The notes below the pieces were generated by a model that did no database searches, had not been told where the DNA came from, and saw only the letters and a list, made by a program, of their open reading frames with translations. Both the position numbers and the translations under genes were made by a program. A stretch of 47,173 nucleotides of DNA from Candidatus Poribacteria bacterium. Lineage in GTDB: Bacteria > Poribacteria > WGA-4E > WGA-3G. The stretch spans positions 1 through 47,173 of the forward strand of contig JAPOQK010000047.1 of the NCBI GenBank assembly GCA_026710795.1, read 5' to 3'. Below are positions 1 through 9,356 of this stretch, piece after piece (the first letter of the stretch is position 1; each line of letters starts with the position of its first letter).

Positions 1-12
1 GGACATTTTGAG

Positions 13-118
13 TTGTAGGAGGGAACTCCGATTCCCGACTATCAGTGAGTTTTGTCGCGATTCAGAGATCGCTCCTACAGAAATGTGTCTCTTTAATTTC
101 AATGTTTACTATAGTTTT
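13..118. repeat. Dispersed repeat, left-edge copy
   Basis: Two pieces lie side by side. Bases 13-40 hold a small palindromic unit (GTAGGAGGGAA then TTCCC). Bases 44-118 form a 75-bp unit containing TCGCGATTC and GAGATCGCTCCTACAG. The 75-bp unit recurs in the same orientation at 46841-46915 with about 72 of 75 identical positions by eye. The core resembles the GTAGGAGCGA...TCGCGA palindromes at 22630-22651 and 22849-22875, so this is a genome-wide intergenic repeat family and not a local duplication. Confidence 0.85.
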
Positions 119-167
119 ACAGACTAATACACCTTACAATTTCGTCTGTGTATAATCATTACAATCA

Positions 168-941
168 ATGAAAAGATTATTAGAAACAAATATCATTTTG
201 GTATTTCTTTTTCTCTATATTCCAATCATAGTTGTTGTTATATTCTCATTCAATAGTGGGAATCAGATAGCAGTTTGGGAAGGTTTCTCGCTTAGTTGGT
301 ATAAGAGATTATTTACAAATTCAGATGCATGGCGTGCTTGTAAGAATAGCCTGATAATTGCTTGTTTATCAACTATTATATCTACAATTATTGGTACTGC
401 TGCATCACTTGCTATTCATAAATATCGATTCCGAATAAGGACTACTTTAACCCGAACCCTCTATCTTCCACTAATTATCCCAGACATCGTTTTAGCGATT
501 GCTTTATTAACTTTTTATTCACAAATCAGATTTTCGCTAAAGTTAACATCAGTAATTATCGCTCATATAGTATTCTGTATAGCTTATGTTACCATTGTTG
601 TCCAAGCAAGATTACAAGGATATGATGACACTATAGAAGAGGCAGCACTTGACCTTGGCGCAAATGAATGGCAAACTTTTTGGCGAGTTACTTTACCACT
701 AATCGCACCCGGAATTATCGGTGGTGCACTTCTGGCATTTACTCTCTCAATAGACGATTTTGTCATCACATTCTTTACTGCTGGTGTTGGCTATACAACT
801 TTATCCGTCTATATATATTCAAGTATAAAGTTTGGTATGACACCAGAGTTAAATGCTATATCAACAATTCTGTTAGTAAATTCAATCGGTTTGATCTTAC
901 TCTTTTTGTGGTTCCGTAATCGCAACACACAAACGAACTAA
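168..941 (+). CDS. potC: ABC transporter permease, PotC-like (spermidine/putrescine type)
   Basis: This is an inner-membrane permease subunit of a polyamine-type ABC importer. The 257-residue protein has about six hydrophobic segments and begins with a membrane helix (residues 9-29). It carries the EAA loop EEAALDLGA at residues 157-165, followed by WQTFWRVTLPLIAPGI, the contact site for the ATPase. The length is typical of PotC. A TATAAT sits at 151-156, only 11 bases before the ATG, and I see no Shine-Dalgarno sequence, so the transcript may have a very short leader. The usual partners (potA, potB, potD) are not downstream; they may lie left of the window, but a repeat separates this gene from the window edge. 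The substrate is inferred from the family only. Confidence 0.85.
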   Translation: MKRLLETNIILVFLFLYIPIIVVVIFSFNSGNQIAVWEGFSLSWYKRLFTNSDAWRACKNSLIIACLSTIISTIIGTAASLAIHKYRFRIRTTLTRTLYLPLIIPDIVLAIALLTFYSQIRFSLKLTSVIIAHIVFCIAYVTIVVQARLQGYDDTIEEAALDLGANEWQTFWRVTLPLIAPGIIGGALLAFTLSIDDFVITFFTAGVGYTTLSVYIYSSIKFGMTPELNAISTILLVNSIGLILLFLWFRNRNTQTN

Positions 942-976
942 CGATTCTGTTTCATTTATGGTATAATATATTCGTC

Positions 977-1729
977 ATGAAAAATATCAACTTAAGGATT
1001 CTACTCCGTGTCTTAGGTGTATTATGTATATTATGTATGGCATCTGCATGCGACACTGAGAATCTACTGAATTTAGATTCTGAGATGCTTGAAATAGATT
1101 TAGAATCCGATTCACAAACACTCAATATCGGTGATACCACAACCATCAAAGCAGCAGTTGACTACACTGCGGATACGAATGTACTCGTATACGAATGGAA
1201 CACGACTGGCGGCAGAATAGTTGGAGAAGGTAGATCAGTAGTATATATTGCCCCTGAAAATGCTGGTACATATACGATCACACTTGAAGTAACAGACGGA
1301 ACAGTAACGGAACGTCAGGAAATACGCATCACCGTCAATATTGGTCACGCAATTATTATTACTCCGAACCGTTACTGGCAAGGTAACACCTTTACACAGA
1401 CTCTAAAATATAGGTTGAATGTAGAGGAGGTATTTCTTGATAATATCCGTTTGCGATATGAGATCTTACAGGAAACTGCCCGAACAGGTGCGTTTTTGAC
1501 TATCACTATTGACGACATAACAATTGTTCGGAACCGTGATATTGGTGACGTACAGCCTGACGGACCGTTACTAATTGCAGACGAAGTAGATGTTTCATCC
1601 ATCTTGCAGTCTCCCGGAGTATATGAACTTACACTTTCGCTTGAGATAGTTAACGTAATGCAGGATGCATGGTTGCTACAAAAACTTACGATAATTGGTG
1701 TTGAAGGATCTTTGGCTGAAATTCGTTAA
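977..1729 (+). CDS. Lipoprotein with PKD-like domain
   Basis: This is a predicted lipoprotein of 250 residues. The N-terminus has a basic start, a hydrophobic stretch and the lipobox ASAC with Cys25 as the lipidation site. Residues about 45-120 look like a PKD/immunoglobulin-like beta fold (YEWNTTGG, AGTYTITLEVTDG), which usually mediates protein or polysaccharide contacts outside the cytoplasm. The remaining 130 residues are beta-rich with no recognised motif. The gene starts 35 bases after potC and has TATAAT at 962-967, nine bases before the ATG, with no Shine-Dalgarno. Its function is unknown, and no neighbour suggests a partner. Confidence 0.7.
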   Translation: MKNINLRILLRVLGVLCILCMASACDTENLLNLDSEMLEIDLESDSQTLNIGDTTTIKAAVDYTADTNVLVYEWNTTGGRIVGEGRSVVYIAPENAGTYTITLEVTDGTVTERQEIRITVNIGHAIIITPNRYWQGNTFTQTLKYRLNVEEVFLDNIRLRYEILQETARTGAFLTITIDDITIVRNRDIGDVQPDGPLLIADEVDVSSILQSPGVYELTLSLEIVNVMQDAWLLQKLTIIGVEGSLAEIR

Positions 1730-1745
1730 AACACTGGATATAGTT

Positions 1746-2861
1746 GTGGATGTCACGAATCAAACACACGTAGAAATCAACCTAAAGGCAATTCAAGCAA
1801 ACGCAATAACGTTAAAGAAACATACAGGTAGTAAACTATTTGCAGTTGTGAAAGCAGATGCCTATGGACACGGTGTTATTCCTGTTGCTGAGGCATTGCA
1901 AACTATAGCAGATATGTTTGCTGTAGCAACGGTGAATGAAGGAATTGAACTACGTCAAGCAGGAATTCAAACCCCTATTCTAATTCTGTTCAGTCCTTTA
2001 CCTGATTTCGCTATTGATATTGTTAATTATGAATTGACTACAACGGTTGACAATTGGACTTTAGCAGAACAACTAAACAGAATAACAATAGACAGAAATA
2101 AAAACACTCAATCAACTAATATAAAAAAGACAAAAATACACATCAATGTAAATACTGGAATGAACCGTTGTGGAGTCGGCTACACTGAAGCAGACAAGTT
2201 TATAAAAGAACTAAAATCTCTAACTTTGCTTGAGATTGAAGGTATATTTACACACTTTGCAACAGCCGATGAAGAGGATAAAAGTTTTGCATATTTACAA
2301 TTAGACAGAATTTCTTTAGTATATAAGAAAACACGTGACATTCCATTTAAACATGTGGCAAACAGTGCAGCTTCTTTAGCAATACCTGAATCTCATCTTG
2401 ACGCAGTACGTCCTGGTTTGAGCTTATACGGTATATATCCAGGAAACGATAAACCAATTACATTGGAACCTGCTCTCTCTTGGAAGGCACGGGTCGGATG
2501 GATAGATTTTATTGAACCTGGAGAAGGTGTTAGTTATGGACTTACATATAGGGCTACGAATAGAATACGGATTGCAGGTATACAAGTTGGCTATGGTGAT
2601 GGGTATCCGCGGGCATTATCTGGAAAAGGCGAGGTGTTGATTGGAGGATTTCGTCGTCCTATTCTTGGTCGGGTATGTATGGATATGATGGTGTGCAAAT
2701 TGGAGTTAACAGACAAGGTAACAGTAGGTGATGAGGTGGTATTGATTGGAAAACAGGAAAACGAAGAAATCGGAGTTGATGAAATCGCAGATCATGTAAA
2801 TACAATCTCCTATGAGATATTAACGAATATCAGCAAACGTGTGAAACGAATATATACATAA
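1746..2861 (+). CDS. alr: Alanine racemase
   Basis: The enzyme interconverts L- and D-alanine with PLP and so supplies D-alanine for peptidoglycan. Using the GTG at 1746 gives 371 residues, the normal family length. The PLP lysine is Lys36 in VVKADAYGHG, and the catalytic tyrosine is Tyr264 in GVSYGLTY. The C-terminus has the usual metal-free family ending VDEIADHVNTISYEI. An in-frame TTG at 1695 would lengthen the protein but would overlap the lipoprotein gene by 35 bases and add residues that do not look like Alr, so I chose 1746. No strong ribosome-binding site is visible for either start. The ABC ATPase gene begins 11 bases after the stop. Confidence 0.93.
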   Translation: MDVTNQTHVEINLKAIQANAITLKKHTGSKLFAVVKADAYGHGVIPVAEALQTIADMFAVATVNEGIELRQAGIQTPILILFSPLPDFAIDIVNYELTTTVDNWTLAEQLNRITIDRNKNTQSTNIKKTKIHINVNTGMNRCGVGYTEADKFIKELKSLTLLEIEGIFTHFATADEEDKSFAYLQLDRISLVYKKTRDIPFKHVANSAASLAIPESHLDAVRPGLSLYGIYPGNDKPITLEPALSWKARVGWIDFIEPGEGVSYGLTYRATNRIRIAGIQVGYGDGYPRALSGKGEVLIGGFRRPILGRVCMDMMVCKLELTDKVTVGDEVVLIGKQENEEIGVDEIADHVNTISYEILTNISKRVKRIYT

Positions 2862-2872
2862 AGAAAAAAAAT

Positions 2873-3793
2873 ATGATAATTGAAATAAATAACGTCTCAG
2901 TCTTTTTTGGTACTAATCCTGCCATAGATGATTTATCGGTAGAATTAGAAGGTGGCGGTGCAATCGGATTATTAGGACCGAATGGTGCGGGAAAAAGCAC
3001 ACTGATAAAGATGCTTCTCGGTTTCATAATGCCCAGTAATGGAGATGCTAAGGTTTTCGGATTGAATGTCCATTCTGAACAAGTTTCGATACGTCAACAG
3101 GTTGGATATATGCCTGAGGACGATTGTTTAATCCCACAAATGAATGCTGTTCAACTTGTTGCTTATGCTGGCGAACTTTGTGGTATGCCTGCTCGCGATG
3201 CTATGCAACGTGCACACGAAGTCCTATACTATGTCGGTATAGATGAGGAACGTTACCGTACCATTGAGGGATATTCTGTAGGCATGCGTCAACGTGTTAA
3301 GTTAGCACAAGCATTAGTCCATGATCCTAAGTTATTGCTACTTGACGAACCTACCAATGGTATGGACACAACAGGTAGAGAGGAAATGCTTATTCTGGTT
3401 CAGGACATCGCTGTTGATAAAGGGATAGATGTAGTCTTGTCATCACATCTCTTACCTGATGTGGAGTCAGCTTGTACACATGTGATGGGGTTATCTCACG
3501 GTAGTCTTGTTATTCAAGGTGAAATCGAAGAACTTAGAAAAAACATAGGTCAAGCATTTGATCTTAAAATAGTAGGTGATCGTGACTCTTATGTTACCGC
3601 ATTAGCGCGGCACCCTTATGATACTGAGTTGCGACAAGATGGACACATACGGGTTACATCCAGAGAAGAAAAGAAAACAGAAGGTACATTCTTCTTTAAA
3701 TTGGCACATGAAACAGGTGTCCAACTTCGCCAATTAAGAGAGGTAAAACACTCTCTTGAGGATGTATTTGCTGATGCAATGGATATACAGTAA
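2873..3793 (+). CDS. ABC transporter ATP-binding protein (ABC-2/CcmA type)
   Basis: This is a cytoplasmic ATPase subunit of an ABC-2 type exporter, 306 residues long. It has Walker A GPNGAGKST (near residue 36), the signature YSVGMRQRVKLAQAL and Walker B LLLLDEPTNGMD, followed by the extended C-terminal region ending LREVKHSLEDVFADAM that is typical of CcmA-like ATPases. It follows alr by 11 bases and is probably co-transcribed. Oddly, no permease follows: the next gene is a MazG-like enzyme. The membrane partner must be encoded elsewhere, and the substrate cannot be deduced. Confidence 0.85.
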   Translation: MIIEINNVSVFFGTNPAIDDLSVELEGGGAIGLLGPNGAGKSTLIKMLLGFIMPSNGDAKVFGLNVHSEQVSIRQQVGYMPEDDCLIPQMNAVQLVAYAGELCGMPARDAMQRAHEVLYYVGIDEERYRTIEGYSVGMRQRVKLAQALVHDPKLLLLDEPTNGMDTTGREEMLILVQDIAVDKGIDVVLSSHLLPDVESACTHVMGLSHGSLVIQGEIEELRKNIGQAFDLKIVGDRDSYVTALARHPYDTELRQDGHIRVTSREEKKTEGTFFFKLAHETGVQLRQLREVKHSLEDVFADAMDIQ

Positions 3794-3851
3794 TACTATT
3801 AATCTATCTCTCATGATAAATGAAGACGGAATAGTCAGAAATTAAGAAACA

Positions 3852-4136
3852 ATGACAATTCAAGACTTTCAGAAACAGATTGAGGATATATATTATGAAC
3901 GCGATACTGAACGTGGAGTGCCATTAACATTTACTTGGTTCGTAGAGGAGGTAGGCGAATTAGCAAAAGAGATTCGTAAACAACCACAAGATATGGAAAG
4001 ATTGCGTGAGGAATTTGCGGATGTATTTGCGTGGTTATCTACACTTGCAAGCTTGCTCGGAATTTCACTTGAAGATGCTGCAAGTATATATGCTGAAGGA
4101 TGTCCAAAGTGTGAACAAACACCTTGTGACTGTTAA
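3852..4136 (+). CDS. MazG-like nucleotide pyrophosphohydrolase
   Basis: This is a small (94-residue) all-alpha NTP pyrophosphohydrolase, probably for house-cleaning of non-canonical nucleotides. The magnesium-binding residues are visible as EEVGE (Glu32, Glu33, Glu36) and EEFADVFAW (Glu54, Asp57). After the MazG helix bundle, the tail CPKC (84-87) and CDC (92-94) forms a likely small metal site, as seen in a subset of stand-alone MazG-like proteins. There is a 58-base gap after the ABC ATPase gene. The stop lies 23 bases from the convergent end of the UxaC-like gene, with no obvious terminator between them. Confidence 0.82.
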   Translation: MTIQDFQKQIEDIYYERDTERGVPLTFTWFVEEVGELAKEIRKQPQDMERLREEFADVFAWLSTLASLLGISLEDAASIYAEGCPKCEQTPCDC

Positions 4137-4159
4137 TCATGTTTTTCTACAACTTACAT

Positions 4160-5440
4160 TTAGTTCCCACTCAGAAACTTATCGAAGTTGCCACCAAACA
4201 GATTATTCACATCCCTTTCAATTTCTGTCTTCGTAAGAGTCCATCCAACATCTATCAAAGATTGATATTTTTCCAACAATACGTCGGCTATGATTTGTCG
4301 AGAATGCTTCCACTTGTAAATAAGTTGATCTAATATCCTTGCATCCGAATGTTGTGGAATGACGCTCAAACCCAACAATTCGATCCGCTCGCGTGTTATC
4401 TCTTCAATAATACTCGGATTGTTCATAAACCACCAACAACCAAAAATCATCAGATTCTTGAATTTGCGTCCGATAACACACAGTTCATGCTGATTTTCTC
4501 TGGAAAGTAGTGTGACAAGAAATTTATTGTCAGGATTTTCACGGAGCAGCGTTTCAAGGCTTGTCAAATCTGCTTTTCCAGTGCCATCACCCGCCATCCG
4601 AAGTTCTGGATTGACGGCACGTTTCACACCTATCATCAAAGCAAATGGAACGTTGAATTCACGCGACACAGGTAAAATACAATTGTCAAACAAACGACCA
4701 AGAACACCATCATCAGGATATTGAAAGTCAGGAGGAAGAGAAACAGCCATATATTTAGGGTTCATCCGTTGTATCCAAGATTCCAAAAAACGACGCACCT
4801 CTTTGAAACTTTTTTCCGATGAAAGTATAGGGTCTACGTCATAACCAAGATCCTTAAGTTGATCATAACCAGATTCTTGGTATGTATTTATTAAAACATC
4901 CATACGAAGGGCAGCTTCAAACCGTGTATCTCCAGTATCACCTGATTCCCAAACTGGTGCCTCAGCAGGATCAAATGGGTCATTCGTCATTACAACATTA
5001 GAGACATTTGAACGATCAAAAACAGTATCAATAAAGTCCTCAACAGATGTATCAGAAAAATATGCTCGATAGTCATTTAGGTTGCGTGAACTGACATCTA
5101 ACCCTAATTCGTTCAATGTTGTTACAACACCACGACAAGATTCACTGATTGGAGAATTTTCTATGAATAGTGTTTTCCAAATCAAATTAGCTTGTTGTGA
5201 CTTTGACATTGACCAAAACTGCTGATACGTTACATCTGATTTACGGAATACCTCTGCAATGAGATAATGATAAGTTAATAGTTCATCAATACCCCATAAC
5301 AATAGTTCACCAAATGGTGGACTAAAGAGATGTGTATGAATATCGGTTATCTCTTGTGCATTCACAACATCAGAAATGGTAGATTTTAATTGATCGGTAG
5401 TTGTAATCGTAATGTCGCTACTTGTATTTTGTAGGTTCAT
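4160..5440 (-). CDS. UxaC/glucuronate isomerase-like amidohydrolase-fold protein
   Basis: This 426-residue protein resembles the uronate isomerase (UxaC) group of the metal-dependent hydrolase superfamily. The N-terminal TDIHTHLF has His35 and His37 in the expected metal-binding HxH position, followed by GIDELLTYHYL, typical of UxaC-like proteins. True UxaC interconverts glucuronate and fructuronate. This protein is shorter than the classic enzyme (about 470), and I see no other uronate genes nearby, so the substrate is uncertain. It is the last gene of the gapA-tpiA-secG run: its ATG is one base after the stop of the preceding membrane-protein gene, which implies translational coupling. Confidence 0.7.
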   Translation of the reverse strand: MNLQNTSSDITITTTDQLKSTISDVVNAQEITDIHTHLFSPPFGELLLWGIDELLTYHYLIAEVFRKSDVTYQQFWSMSKSQQANLIWKTLFIENSPISESCRGVVTTLNELGLDVSSRNLNDYRAYFSDTSVEDFIDTVFDRSNVSNVVMTNDPFDPAEAPVWESGDTGDTRFEAALRMDVLINTYQESGYDQLKDLGYDVDPILSSEKSFKEVRRFLESWIQRMNPKYMAVSLPPDFQYPDDGVLGRLFDNCILPVSREFNVPFALMIGVKRAVNPELRMAGDGTGKADLTSLETLLRENPDNKFLVTLLSRENQHELCVIGRKFKNLMIFGCWWFMNNPSIIEEITRERIELLGLSVIPQHSDARILDQLIYKWKHSRQIIADVLLEKYQSLIDVGWTLTKTEIERDVNNLFGGNFDKFLSGN

Positions 5441-5441
5441 A

Positions 5442-5912
5442 TCAGGACTCCGAGTTAAGCTTATCGCGTATATAATTTACGATCTCTTCAGGAGGGTGTA
5501 TTCCAAAACGGATATAGGTGCCACGGAAGTTTTCAAGACGCGTTGGTTTAGCAAACGGACTGAGAAGGACACCGTTTTTGTCAACATAATAACTGCGGAA
5601 ATCAGACCACTGTCGTTCTACTTTGTAACAACAAGCAGTAACAACAAGGTTGTCTATTCCACAACAAAATTGAAACGGTAAAAAAAATTTATAAAGTGGT
5701 CCAATAAGAAGAATAGCAGATAAAAGTAGAAATAGGATTGACTTAAAACTGATAAATATGATTACAAGAATAGAAAACAAGAATAAAAGTAAAAGTGTGG
5801 TACGTTTCCAATTCTCTACTAAAGGGTGAACAGTCCACGAAATATCAGTTATATTCTTATTATCATCAGACACAGAATCAACTTCTTGATTAGTACTGTG
5901 TAGGTCCTTCAC
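5442..5912 (-). CDS. Small membrane protein, possible bacterial PH-like domain
   Basis: I do not recognise a specific family. The 156-residue protein has a polar N-terminus of about 35 residues, two adjacent membrane helices (about 38-75) and a cytoplasmic C-terminal half with a beta-rich look (VERQWSDFRSYYVDKNGVLLSP, FRGTYIRFGI). This layout, two helices followed by a small domain with a conserved Trp and a basic strand, resembles bPH-type membrane proteins, but this is weak inference. The gene starts 3 bases after secG and ends 1 base before the UxaC-like gene, so the three are almost certainly one transcript. Confidence 0.55.
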   Translation of the reverse strand: MKDLHSTNQEVDSVSDDNKNITDISWTVHPLVENWKRTTLLLLFLFSILVIIFISFKSILFLLLSAILLIGPLYKFFLPFQFCCGIDNLVVTACCYKVERQWSDFRSYYVDKNGVLLSPFAKPTRLENFRGTYIRFGIHPPEEIVNYIRDKLNSES

Positions 5913-5915
5913 TTA

Positions 5916-6350
5916 CTACTCTGTTCCTTTTGGATCATCAGTAGGTGTTTCTTCGTTTGTATCTTCACTTGGTTCTTGTGTTGTCTTAATTGTTCCTTTT
6001 GGATCATCATCAGACGTGTCAGTTTCTAATTTCTCTGCGGTGTCTTGACCAGTTGCTTCCTGTGCTTGCTCTGATTCGTCCTCTAATGGTGTTAGGTTAG
6101 ATGAACCTGTCTCACCATAAAAACGCATCAAGAATAGTGAAATCACCATAAACCCAACTGCAACCCAAGTAGTAAGTTTACTCAGAAAAGTTGCTGCACC
6201 GTGTCCACCAAGAATTGATTGCATCTCTGCACCACCAAATGCACTTGATGACAAACCTTCACCTTTGCTGTCTTGTAAAAGAATGATCAATGTAAGGATA
6301 ATACAAACTGGAACGAAGATAATAAGTGCTATTGTTACAAAAATTCCCAT
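5916..6350 (-). CDS. secG: Preprotein translocase subunit SecG
   Basis: SecG is the small SecYEG subunit that assists protein export across the inner membrane. The 144-residue protein has the two family helices (residues about 4-24 and 57-78) joined by the conserved loop LLQDSKGEGLSSSAFGG. The second half is an unusual acidic, proline- and threonine-rich tail from residue 85 on, containing an imperfect repeat of DDPKGT near residues 114-119 and 138-143. SecG is normally about 75-110 residues, so the tail is an extension. A good ribosome-binding site (AGAGG) lies 8 bases before the ATG. It follows tpiA by 42 bases, a common bacterial arrangement. Confidence 0.92.
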   Translation of the reverse strand: MGIFVTIALIIFVPVCIILTLIILLQDSKGEGLSSSAFGGAEMQSILGGHGAATFLSKLTTWVAVGFMVISLFLMRFYGETGSSNLTPLEDESEQAQEATGQDTAEKLETDTSDDDPKGTIKTTQEPSEDTNEETPTDDPKGTE

Positions 6351-6392
6351 AATATATACCTCTTTTAATGCCTAATAGGCACGTCGTATAAA

Positions 6393-7159
6393 CTAAACCG
6401 TGTTCTCCACGATTTGTGCAAAAGATTCTGCTTGAAGACTGGCTCCACCTACAAGTGCGCCGTCCACATCAGGTTGTGCCATAAGTTCTGCTGCATTTTC
6501 AGGCTTGACACTTCCACCATACTGTATTCTCACTTGGGATGCAACTCCGTCTGAGAAGGATTCACTTAGTAAATTACGTATAAAGTGATGTACTTCTTGT
6601 GCTTGTTCTGGGGTAGCAGTTTTTCCAGTGCCAATTGCCCATACGGGTTCATAAGCGATTACACATGATAACAACGCTTCTCCGGTTAATCCTGCTGTCC
6701 CTCCGGCAACGTGATCCTTAATTATATTTTCAGTCCGTCCAGCTTCCCGTTCTTCCAGTAGTTCACCAACACAAATAATCGGTTTCAAGTTGTGAGATAA
6801 CGCAGATTTTACTTTTTGATTGACAGTATCATTCGTCTCACCAAAGTATTGCCGCCTCTCTGAATGTCCAATTATAACGTAATCACATCCTACGTCTATC
6901 AACAGCGGAGCGGATACTTCACCTGTATAGGCACCACTATCTTCCCAATAAACATCTTGTGCAGCAAGTAGAATATTGCTGTCGTTTATGGAATTACTAA
7001 CTGCCTCAAGTGCAGTAAAAGGCGGTGCAACGACAATTTCAACACCTTCAGTTCCGACAACTAATTTCTTCAATTCACTTGTAAGGGCAACTGCCTCGGA
7101 AACTGTTTTGTTGAGTTTCCAATTCCCCGCAATGATAGGTGTTCGCATAGTCCTTCCCA

Positions 7160-7160
<1 letters not shown>
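6393..7160 (-). CDS. tpiA: Triosephosphate isomerase
   Basis: The enzyme interconverts dihydroxyacetone phosphate and glyceraldehyde 3-phosphate in glycolysis. The chosen ATG at 7160 overlaps the gapA stop codon (TAATG), which indicates translational coupling and gives 255 residues, the usual size. Catalytic residues are visible: Asn13 and Lys15 in AGNWKLN, His99 in IIGHSERR and Glu171 in AYEPVWAIGTGKT. The phosphate loop (YGGSVKPENA, GALVGGASL) is intact. A longer reading frame runs back to 7208 inside gapA, but its extra residues do not look like the family. Confidence 0.95.
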
Positions 7161-8221
<1,061 letters not shown>

Positions 8222-8262
8222 CTATAAAATAATATAAAATATACACTATAAATACTTATGTA

Positions 8263-8291
8263 ATTATACTTCAAAAAGCGAAAAATTGCAA
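8263..8291 (-). promoter_or_regulatory. Promoter of the gapA operon
   Basis: On the minus strand TTGCAA (8291-8286) and TATAAT (8268-8263) are separated by exactly 17 bases, close to the sigma-70 consensus. The predicted transcription start is near 8256, which gives a leader of about 90 bases before the gapA ATG at 8164. It is the only good match in the gap on this strand. Confidence 0.65.
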
Positions 8292-8556
8292 GTGTGTTAG
8301 TCTTTGTAAATATTTTGGCATTAACTATTCGTTCTTTCTGATTGAAGTCCTTGTACAACCGGTTTCATTTGTCAGAATCACTGAATGTACAGGAAACGTA
8401 GAAGTCACAGAATTTCTATCCCACCTGAATGCTAATCAATTGAATATGATCTTTTATAACAATTGCTCTTTTCTGTGCGTTCTGTGTGTTCCGTGCCTTC
8501 TGAGATTCTGACAGAAAATACTAAACCAAAACTTTACATACTCCATCTGTGTCGTA

Positions 8557-8578
8557 GTCTTGAAAACTAATTCAAGAC
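8557..8578. promoter_or_regulatory. Operator-like palindrome over the -35 box
   Basis: GTCTTGAA (8557-8564) and TTCAAGAC (8571-8578) form a perfect 8-bp inverted repeat with a 6-base centre. The left arm and centre contain the -35 box TTGAAA (8560-8565) of the promoter that serves the gene at 8619. The placement suggests a repressor site, but the regulator is unknown. Confidence 0.5.
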
Positions 8579-8588
8579 ACTGTATAAT
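8560..8588 (+). promoter_or_regulatory. Promoter of the phosphopantothenate synthetase gene
   Basis: TTGAAA (8560-8565) and TATAAT (8583-8588) are separated by 17 bases. The transcription start would be near 8595, about 24 bases before the ATG at 8619. The -35 box lies inside a perfect inverted repeat. Confidence 0.72.
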
Positions 8589-8618
8589 ACACATAAACTT
8601 TTGTTTAGGTACTTTTAA

Positions 8619-9356
8619 ATGAGTGATGTACCAAAGTCACATCCGCGTTATCTTTCATTAACATTACGTGATAGAATAGTAGAAGGTGTTGAGAACGGTA
8701 TAACATCTATCCACGGTCTCATCGCACACGGTCGTGGGGAAGCCTTTGACTACCTTATTAGTGAGCAAACCCAATCCTTTGCAACAGATGCTGTCTGTGC
8801 CGCTGCTGCGATGCTGCAGCTATCGAATCATCCAGTCATCTCCGTAAATGGCAATGTAGCTGCTTTGGTTCCAAAGGAACTTATTGAGTTAGGAAACATC
8901 TTAAATGCACCTTTAGAAGTCAACATCTTCCACACAGAATCTGGAAGAGAGGAGAAAATCAGGCAACATCTTTTGAACAATGGTGCAAACGAAGTACTTA
9001 TGCCCTCCATTGATACTCAACTCCAATATATTGATTCCAATAGAAAGTATGTACATCCGGAGGGAATATACAAAGCGGATGTTGTTTTTGTACCCCTTGA
9101 AGACGGTGATCGATGTGAGGCACTTCGAAAGATGGGAAAAGAGGTAATTACGGTTGATCTAAACCCTATGTCACGAACTGCAAAGCAAGCGAGTATTACG
9201 ATTGTTGATAATGTTGTGCGTGCATTACCGCTTTTATGTGAAACCTTACAGAAGTCACCGTCTGCTTCAGATTCACAACAAATAATGACTCAGTATTGCA
9301 ACGAGGATATACTGCAGCAGGCACTACAGCATATCAGCAGAGGTACAGATGGCTAA
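8619..9356 (+). CDS. 4-phosphopantoate--beta-alanine ligase (archaeal-type phosphopantothenate synthetase)
   Basis: The enzyme joins 4-phosphopantoate and beta-alanine with ATP in the archaeal route to coenzyme A, replacing bacterial PanC and CoaA. The 245-residue protein matches the archaeal family along its whole length: PKSHPRYLSLTLRDRIVEG at the start, GLIAHGRGEAFDYLI, the HPVISVNGNVAALVP block, VFVPLEDGDRCEALRKMGK, VDLNPMSRTA and TIVDNVVRA. No pantoate kinase, its usual partner, is in the window. The stop codon overlaps the start of the OPT-like transporter gene (ATGGCTAA), so the two are translationally coupled. Finding this family in a bacterium suggests transfer from archaea or an alternative CoA pathway. 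Confidence 0.85.
   Translation: MSDVPKSHPRYLSLTLRDRIVEGVENGITSIHGLIAHGRGEAFDYLISEQTQSFATDAVCAAAAMLQLSNHPVISVNGNVAALVPKELIELGNILNAPLEVNIFHTESGREEKIRQHLLNNGANEVLMPSIDTQLQYIDSNRKYVHPEGIYKADVVFVPLEDGDRCEALRKMGKEVITVDLNPMSRTAKQASITIVDNVVRALPLLCETLQKSPSASDSQQIMTQYCNEDILQQALQHISRGTDG

Noticed and set aside
1695..1745. Earlier TTG start for alanine racemase
   Set aside because: It would overlap the lipoprotein gene by 35 bases and add about 17 residues not seen in Alr; the GTG at 1746 gives normal length.
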